From positions 1 to 10,203 of the forward strand of contig JAKAMV010000275.1 of NCBI GenBank assembly GCA_021812735.1: a stretch of 10,203 bases of DNA, in the 5' to 3' direction. The stretch comes from Chloroflexota bacterium (GTDB lineage: Bacteria; Chloroflexota; Limnocylindria; Limnocylindrales; CSP1-4). The notes beneath the pieces were generated by a model, which did not search any database, was not told the DNA's origin, and worked only from the letters and a program-made list of their open reading frames with translations. Made by a program: the position numbers and the translations under genes. Each line of letters begins with the position of its first letter. The first letter of the stretch is position 1. Shown in pieces: positions 5,407-10,203 of this stretch.

Positions 5407-8187
5407 ATGGCCGACAGCCTGACCACGTCCGAGCGTCCGCACGTCGCCGCCAAGCGCTACATCTACGCTTGGGGCGACAGCGCCGCCGAGGGCAACGGCA
5501 ACATGAAGGACCTGCTCGGCGGCAAGGGCGCGGGCCTCGCCGAGATGACGCTCGCGGGCCTGCCCACCCCGCCGGGATTCACCATCACGACCGTCGCCTG
5601 CAACGACTACTTCGCGAACGGCAGGCAGCTCCCGGCCGGACTGTGGCAGGACGTACTCCACGCGATGAAGGAGGTCGAGGAGCGCGCCGGCAAGGGCTTC
5701 GGCGATCCGAAGAACCCGCTCCTGGTGTCGGTCCGCTCGGGCGCCAAGTTCTCGATGCCGGGCATGATGGACACCGTCCTCAACCTCGGCCTGAACGAGG
5801 AGACGCTCCACGGCCTGATCGCGCTGTCGGGCAACGAGCGCTTCGGCTGGGACGCCTACCGCCGGTTCATCAGCATGTTCGGCCGGATCGTCCTGGAGAT
5901 GAAGGCCGAGCGCTTCGACGAGCCGCTCGAGCACGCCAAGGCCAAGCACGGCGCGGGCGCCAAGGACACCGACCTCACGGTCGAGGACCTCAAGGCCCTC
6001 GTCGAGATCTTCAAGGGGGTCGTGCGCGAGGACACCGGCCGCGACTTCCCGGCCGATCCGTTCGAGCAGCTCGACCTGGCCATCAAGGCGGTGTTCGCCT
6101 CCTGGTTCGGCAAGCGCGCCAACGACTACCGCAACAGCCAGAAGATCCCGCACGACCTGGGGACCGCGGTCAACGTCGTGACGATGGTGTTCGGCAACAT
6201 GGGCGACGACTCGGGCACCGGCGTCGCGTTCACGCGCAACACCTTCGACGGCGCCAACGAGCTGTACGGCGAATACCTCACCAACGCCCAGGGCGAGGAC
6301 GTGGTCGCCGGCATCCGCACGCCATCCAAGATCGCCAAGCTCAAGGACGACATGCCCGAGGCGTACGAGGAGTTCGTCCGCATCGGCCAGCAGCTCGAGC
6401 GGCACTACAAGGACGTCCAGGACCTCGAGTTCACGATCGAGCGCGGCCGGCTCTACATGCTCCAGACGCGCGTCGCGAAGCGGACGGCCGAGGCGGCCGT
6501 GAAGATCGCCGTCCAGATGGTGGATGAGGGCCTCATCACCAAGCGGGAGGCCGTGGCGCGGATCGAGCCGGCCCAGGTGGACCAGCTGCTCCGCCGCCAG
6601 TTCGACCGCGGCGCCCTCAACGCGTCCAAGTCGATCGTCAAGGGACTCAACGCCTCGCCGGGCGCGGCGGTCGGCCGGGCCGTGTTCGACGCCGATACCG
6701 CCGTCGAGTGGCAGGCGCGTGGCGAGAAGGTCGTCCTCGTCCGCGTCGAGACCAGCCCCGACGACTTCCACGGGATGGCCGTCGCCCAGGGCATCCTCAC
6801 CGCCCGGGGCGGCGCGACCAGCCACGCCGCGGTCGTCGCCCGCCAGATCGGCAAGCCGTGCGTGGCCGGCTGCGCCGACCTGCTGGTGGACTACGGCACC
6901 CGCGCGGCCAAGTCGACGATCACGGGCGACGCCTTCCGGGAGGGCGACTGGATCTCGGTCGACGGCAACACGGGCATGGTCTACGTGGGCGCCCTGCCGA
7001 CCGTGGACGCGCGGTTCGAGGACCAGGCTGAGCTCCAGAAGGTCCTCGGCTGGGCGGACGAGATCCGGCGGCTCGGGGTCTGGACCAACGCCGACAAGCC
7101 CGAGGAGGCGGCGCAGGCCCGCGCCTGGGGCGCCCAGGGCATCGGCCTGTGCCGGACGGAGCACATGTTCCGCGAGGGCGAGCGGCTCGAGATCGTCCGC
7201 GAGGCGATCCTGGTCGCCAACGTGGCGACGCGCGCCAAGGCCAAGCGGACCGCCGGCGCCGAGGTGACGCCAGAGGAGGCGGTCGCGGTCATCACGTTCG
7301 ACCGCGCCATGTCCAAGCTCGAGAAGCTCCAGCAGGGGGACTTCGAGGGCATCTTCGAGGCCATGGACGGCCTGCCGGTGGTGATCCGGCTCATCGACCC
7401 GCCGCTCCACGAGTTCCTCCCCAACCTCGAGGACCAGCTGGTCAAGGTGACCCGGGCGGAGGTCGCGGGCGGCGCGTCCCAGGCGGACAAGGACCTGCTC
7501 GCGACCATCAAGTCGATGCACGAGCAGAACCCGATGCTGGGCCTCCGAGGCTGCCGGCTCGGCATCATGATCCCGGACTTCGTGAAGATCCAGACCCGAG
7601 CCATCATCAACGCCCAGGTGGCGCGCAGACGGGCGGGCGGGAACCCGATCAGCAAGATCATGATCCCGCTCGTGGGCCACGTGAACGAGCTGCGGGCGAC
7701 CCGCCAGCTGCTCCAGGGCGAGGCCGATTCGATCGCCGCGGCGGCGTCCGACGTGAGGGTGGACTACAAGTTCGGCACGATGATCGAGATCCCCCGCGGC
7801 GCCCTCACCGCCGACGAGATCGCGACCGAGGCGAGCTTCTTCTCCTTTGGCACCAACGATCTCACCCAGATGACCTTCGGCTACAGCCGCGACGACGCCG
7901 AGGGCGGCTTCCTGCTCAAGTACGTCGAGGACAAGATCCTGCCGGTCAACCCGTTCCAGACCCTCGACGACGCGGTGGCCGGGCTGATGAAGATCGCCGT
8001 CGACAAGGGCCGCAGCACCCGCCCCGACCTCGAGCTCGGCATCTGCGGCGAGCACGGCGGCGACCCCGAGTCGATCCACAAGTGCGAGCAGATCGGTCTC
8101 GACTACGTGTCCTGCTCGCCGTTCCGCGTGCCGGTGGCGCGCCTCGCGGCTGCCCAGGCGGTGCTCGCCACCCAGCACGACAAGTAG
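5407..8187 (+). CDS. ppdK: Pyruvate, phosphate dikinase
   Basis: Interconverts pyruvate + ATP + Pi and PEP + AMP + PPi, at the glycolysis/gluconeogenesis node in the cytosol. The 926-residue product has the full three-domain plan. The N-terminal ATP-grasp domain shows GGKGAGLAEM (38-47, K40), R110 in VSVRSGAKFSMPGMMDT, and QTR at 353-355. The central phosphohistidine domain has GGATSHAAVVAR with catalytic His473. The C-terminal TIM barrel has GLCRTEHMF (580-588), RGCRLG (714-719), Mg ligands E794 and D818 in FFSFGTNDLTQ, and the catalytic Cys880 in ICGEHGG. Spacings E794-D818-C880 (24 and 62) equal those I recall for the Clostridium symbiosum enzyme (E745, D769, C831). The H473-E794 distance is about 31 residues longer, mostly from an insertion near 603-640. 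An N-terminal extension of roughly 18 residues precedes the usual start. GGATSH and the CGEHGG cysteine separate it from PEP synthase. It is divergent from fpr and followed by a strong hairpin. All catalytic residues are present. Confidence 0.97.
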   Translation: MADSLTTSERPHVAAKRYIYAWGDSAAEGNGNMKDLLGGKGAGLAEMTLAGLPTPPGFTITTVACNDYFANGRQLPAGLWQDVLHAMKEVEERAGKGFGDPKNPLLVSVRSGAKFSMPGMMDTVLNLGLNEETLHGLIALSGNERFGWDAYRRFISMFGRIVLEMKAERFDEPLEHAKAKHGAGAKDTDLTVEDLKALVEIFKGVVREDTGRDFPADPFEQLDLAIKAVFASWFGKRANDYRNSQKIPHDLGTAVNVVTMVFGNMGDDSGTGVAFTRNTFDGANELYGEYLTNAQGEDVVAGIRTPSKIAKLKDDMPEAYEEFVRIGQQLERHYKDVQDLEFTIERGRLYMLQTRVAKRTAEAAVKIAVQMVDEGLITKREAVARIEPAQVDQLLRRQFDRGALNASKSIVKGLNASPGAAVGRAVFDADTAVEWQARGEKVVLVRVETSPDDFHGMAVAQGILTARGGATSHAAVVARQIGKPCVAGCADLLVDYGTRAAKSTITGDAFREGDWISVDGNTGMVYVGALPTVDARFEDQAELQKVLGWADEIRRLGVWTNADKPEEAAQARAWGAQGIGLCRTEHMFREGERLEIVREAILVANVATRAKAKRTAGAEVTPEEAVAVITFDRAMSKLEKLQQGDFEGIFEAMDGLPVVIRLIDPPLHEFLPNLEDQLVKVTRAEVAGGASQADKDLLATIKSMHEQNPMLGLRGCRLGIMIPDFVKIQTRAIINAQVARRRAGGNPISKIMIPLVGHVNELRATRQLLQGEADSIAAAASDVRVDYKFGTMIEIPRGALTADEIATEASFFSFGTNDLTQMTFGYSRDDAEGGFLLKYVEDKILPVNPFQTLDDAVAGLMKIAVDKGRSTRPDLELGICGEHGGDPESIHKCEQIGLDYVSCSPFRVPVARLAAAQAVLATQHDK

Positions 8188-8190
8188 CAC

Positions 8191-8213
8191 GGGCGCCGGG
8201 GTCTGCGCCCGGC
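8191..8213 (+). repeat. Two mutually exclusive short hairpins just after ppdK
   Basis: GGGCGC (8191-8196) can pair with GCGCCC (8205-8210). Alternatively GCCGGG (8195-8200) can pair with CCCGGC (8208-8213). The two stems overlap and exclude each other. They start 4 and 8 bases after the ppdK stop, ahead of the stronger hairpin at 8231, and may only help 3'-end formation. Confidence 0.3.
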
Positions 8214-8230
8214 ATCCTGTAGCGAACTGG

Positions 8231-8264
8231 AGGGCGCCCCCCGCGATCGAGGGGGGCGCTCTTT
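8231..8264 (+). terminator. Probable rho-independent terminator of ppdK
   Basis: AGGGCGCCCCCC (8231-8242) pairs with GGGGGGCGCTCT (8251-8262) in a 12-bp stem with one G-U pair and an 8-base loop. A short T-run (TTT, 8262-8264) sits at the stem end, partly in the last pair. It starts 44 bases after the ppdK stop and separates that gene from the downstream regulator. The T-run is short, so read-through is possible. Confidence 0.7.
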
Positions 8265-8360
8265 GCTGCGCGCATCGGGCATTTGTCGGGTGGACCGCCG
8301 CGGGGCCGAGTGGCACGATAGGGGTCCTTCAGCCGCCTCGGGGGGCAGCTGGAATTGCCC

Positions 8361-8366
8361 AGGAGG
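8361..8366 (+). promoter_or_regulatory. Ribosome binding site deciding a TTG start
   Basis: A perfect AGGAGG is followed by a 7-base spacer and TTG at 8374, in frame with the STAND regulator. This favours TTG 8374 over the in-frame alternatives TTG 8428, GTG 8440 and GTG 8452, which I did not find preceded by a comparably strong site. Confidence 0.65.
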
Positions 8367-8373
8367 GCGCCGC

Positions 8374-10203
8374 TTGCCGCCTGGCCGTGACGGTGGGTTT
8401 CGTCCCGCCCCCGCCGACCGCGACCGCTTGCCGACCGTCGTGCCGGCAAAAGTGCGCGCCCCGCTGCTGGACGCCCTGGCGCGCGACCGCCTCGAGTCGG
8501 TTCTGGCCGGCGCCGGCGGGCGGCGCCTCGCACTCGTCATCGCGCCCGCGGGCTCGGGCAAGACCACGCTCCTGGCTCGCTACGCGGCCACCTGCGGCGT
8601 GCCCGCGGCGTGGTACCGCGCCGAGGCGCTGGACCGGGACGAGCCGAGCCTCGTCCGCCACCTCGAGGCGGCGCTGCTCACCGCGCTGCCCGGGCTGCCC
8701 GGCGGGTGGCGCGAGGTCGACGACCTCGTCAGGGTGCTCGAGGTGCACCAGGCCAGCAGGACGGTCCTCGTGGTGGACGACTTCCACGCTCTCGAGGGCT
8801 CGGCGGCTGAGGCCGCGTTCGGCCGCCTCGTCGACTACGCGCCGGACTCGCTCACGATCCTCGTGGGCGGTCGCGTCACCCCGGGGCTCAACCTGTCGCG
8901 GCTCCGGGTGTCCGGTCAGCTGCTCGAGATCGGGCCCGAGGAGCTGCGGTTCCGCTCGTGGGAGGTGGAGCAGCTCTACCGAGACGTCTACCGCGACCCG
9001 GTGCCGCCCGGGATCCTCGCCGAGTTGACGAGGCGGACCGAGGGATGGGCGGCCGGCCTGCAGCTGTTCCACCTCGCGTCGGCCGGCAAGCCGGCGGACG
9101 AGCGGCGACGGCTTCTCGCCAGCGTGGGCAGCCAGAGCCGGATGGTTCGCGAGTACCTGGCGCGCAACGTGCTCGCGGAGCTCCCGCCCGAGCTGGGAGC
9201 CTTCCTGCGCGAGACGTGCGTACTCGGCCGGCTGTCCGGGCCCCTGTGCGATCGCCTGCGCGGAGCGGCCGGCAGCGAGGCGATGCTCGAGGAGTTGACG
9301 CGACGCGGCGTGTTCACCGTCCCGGTGGAGGGCGTTGACGGCACGTACCGCTACCACGAGGTGCTCCGCTCCCACCTCGACCGGCTGTTGGTGGGGGACA
9401 TGGGAGAGGACGGCGCCCGCGCACGATATGCGGAGGCAGCGGCGCTCCTGGAGTCAGAGGGCGCACTCACCGAAGCGCTGACCGCGTGGTCGCGTGCCGA
9501 GGACTGGACCGCCGTTGACCGGCTGCTGCGCGGACGCGGCGAGCGGCTCGTGGCGAGCGGCAGCGCCTGGGTGGAGCGCCTCCCGCCGGCGCTCGTCCGG
9601 CACGAACCGTGGCTCATGCTGGCCGCGGCTCGCCAGGCGCGGGCGGATGGCCGGTGGTCGGCATCGCTCGAGTGGTACGACCGTGCCGAGACCGGGTTCG
9701 GCGCCGCTCCACCAGCGCTCATCTGCCGGCATGAGCGCACGGTCCTCGCGGCCTGGCTCGATCCCGCGGCGCCCGTGCCCGTCCACTGGACGGCCGCGCT
9801 CCGCACGGGGCTGGGGCGCGAGCCCGCCGCCGCCGCCCGCAGTGCCGCCGTCGGGGACGAGGCGCGCGGCCCGTTGGTGCGCGGGCTCCTCTGGCTCGCG
9901 TCGGGTCACCTCCGGGAGGCGACCCGCTGGCTGCTGCTGGCGCGCGAGGAGCCGGGCCTCGACCCCGCGCTCGACGCGGCGGCGGCGCTGGGGGTCGCAG
10001 CCGCGCAGCTGCTCGCCGAGGAACCGGGCGCGCTGGCGGCGCTCGCCCACGCCGTGGAGCTGGCGGAGCGGGCGGGGGCGAGCTGGCTGGCGGCGATCGG
10101 CCGACGGCTCGCCCAGCACCGGACCCGCGTCAGCCGGGCGGCGGACCGCCCCGACCACGACGGCACGTCCGAGCCGCTGCTGCCCGAGGACGCGTGGGGC
10201 AAC
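8374..10203 (+). CDS. MalT/AfsR-like STAND NTPase transcriptional regulator (3' partial)
   Basis: Visible part is 610 codons, open to the window edge; MalT-like regulators usually run to about 850-1000 residues, so a C-terminal effector domain is missing from view. Residues 30-42 contain the family lead-in PTVVPAKVRAP. Then come Walker A APAGSGKTT (57-65), Walker B TVLVVDDFH (130-138), RTEGWAAGLQLF (221-232) and RYHEVLRSHL (326-335), all typical of MalT-type STAND ATPases. From about residue 350 the sequence is alanine/leucine-rich and helical, e.g. EALTAWSRAEDW (367-378), as in the TPR-like sensor region of these proteins. Such proteins bind ATP, switch to an active oligomer on sensing a ligand and control transcription through a LuxR-type HTH or a BTAD/SARP-like domain; which one applies here cannot be seen. 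No membrane segment or signal peptide is evident. It lies behind the ppdK terminator and probably has its own promoter in 8265-8360, where I see no clear hexamers. Confidence 0.85.
   Translation, partial: MPPGRDGGFRPAPADRDRLPTVVPAKVRAPLLDALARDRLESVLAGAGGRRLALVIAPAGSGKTTLLARYAATCGVPAAWYRAEALDRDEPSLVRHLEAALLTALPGLPGGWREVDDLVRVLEVHQASRTVLVVDDFHALEGSAAEAAFGRLVDYAPDSLTILVGGRVTPGLNLSRLRVSGQLLEIGPEELRFRSWEVEQLYRDVYRDPVPPGILAELTRRTEGWAAGLQLFHLASAGKPADERRRLLASVGSQSRMVREYLARNVLAELPPELGAFLRETCVLGRLSGPLCDRLRGAAGSEAMLEELTRRGVFTVPVEGVDGTYRYHEVLRSHLDRLLVGDMGEDGARARYAEAAALLESEGALTEALTAWSRAEDWTAVDRLLRGRGERLVASGSAWVERLPPALVRHEPWLMLAAARQARADGRWSASLEWYDRAETGFGAAPPALICRHERTVLAAWLDPAAPVPVHWTAALRTGLGREPAAAARSAAVGDEARGPLVRGLLWLASGHLREATRWLLLAREEPGLDPALDAAAALGVAAAQLLAEEPGALAALAHAVELAERAGASWLAAIGRRLAQHRTRVSRAADRPDHDGTSEPLLPEDAWGN

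Noticed and set aside
5383..8316. A 977-codon open frame on the - strand opposite ppdK.
   Set aside because: It is the antisense shadow of a real PPDK gene in very GC-rich DNA. The product is Arg/Asp/Leu/Val-rich low complexity, has no recognisable motif, and ppdK has every catalytic residue on the other strand.
1..10203. Searched for tRNA, rRNA, CRISPR repeats, insertion sequence ends, toxin-antitoxin pairs and defence genes.
   Set aside because: No T-loop or acceptor-stem pattern, no regularly spaced repeats, no transposase motif and no small gene pair with a ribosome site was found by eye. A covariance-model scan would be needed to exclude small structured RNAs.

Overview
The window is very GC-rich bacterial chromosomal DNA. 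Codon third positions are almost all G or C, GTG and TTG starts are common, and antisense reading frames stay open for long stretches. The gene families (a type-2 glycerate kinase, an Nfn-like flavoprotein pair, a plant/E. coli-type ferredoxin-NADP reductase, a bacterial pyruvate phosphate dikinase and a MalT/AfsR-like STAND regulator) would fit a high-GC actinobacterial or Chloroflexota lineage. I cannot resolve the phylum from sequence alone. Nothing marks the region as mobile: I found no transposase, integrase, tRNA, rRNA or CRISPR array.

Layout. At the left edge, a 25-codon tail of a + strand gene ends at base 80. A roughly 310-base convergent spacer without a recognisable gene follows. 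Four genes are then read on the - strand, in transcription order from right to left: ferredoxin-NADP reductase (5146-4340), an NfnA-like subunit (4121-3282), an NfnB/GltA-like subunit (3285-1768, overlapping nfnA by ATGA) and glycerate kinase (1549-392). A 260-base divergent region separates these from the + strand gene ppdK (5407-8187), which ends in a strong GC hairpin at 8231-8264. After it, a + strand gene for a large STAND-type regulator starts with TTG at 8374 behind a perfect AGGAGG and runs off the right edge.

How the genes may work together. The - strand block handles electrons between ferredoxin, NADH and NADPH: NfnAB-type transhydrogenation plus a separate ferredoxin-NADP reductase. 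The flanking enzymes act at the bottom of glycolysis/gluconeogenesis: glycerate kinase feeds phosphoglycerate, and PPDK interconverts pyruvate and phosphoenolpyruvate. A link between carbon flux at the PEP/pyruvate node and NADPH/ferredoxin supply is a reasonable inference from this neighbourhood, but the sequence does not prove it. The only tightly coupled pair is nfnA-nfnB; the other - strand genes are separated by 218-base gaps and may be transcribed on their own.

This is mostly ordinary central metabolism. The points most worth a second look are the cluster-ligand signatures of the Nfn pair, an insertion in the PPDK linker/barrel region, the unidentified C-terminal output domain of the STAND regulator, and inverted repeats in the intergenic regions.
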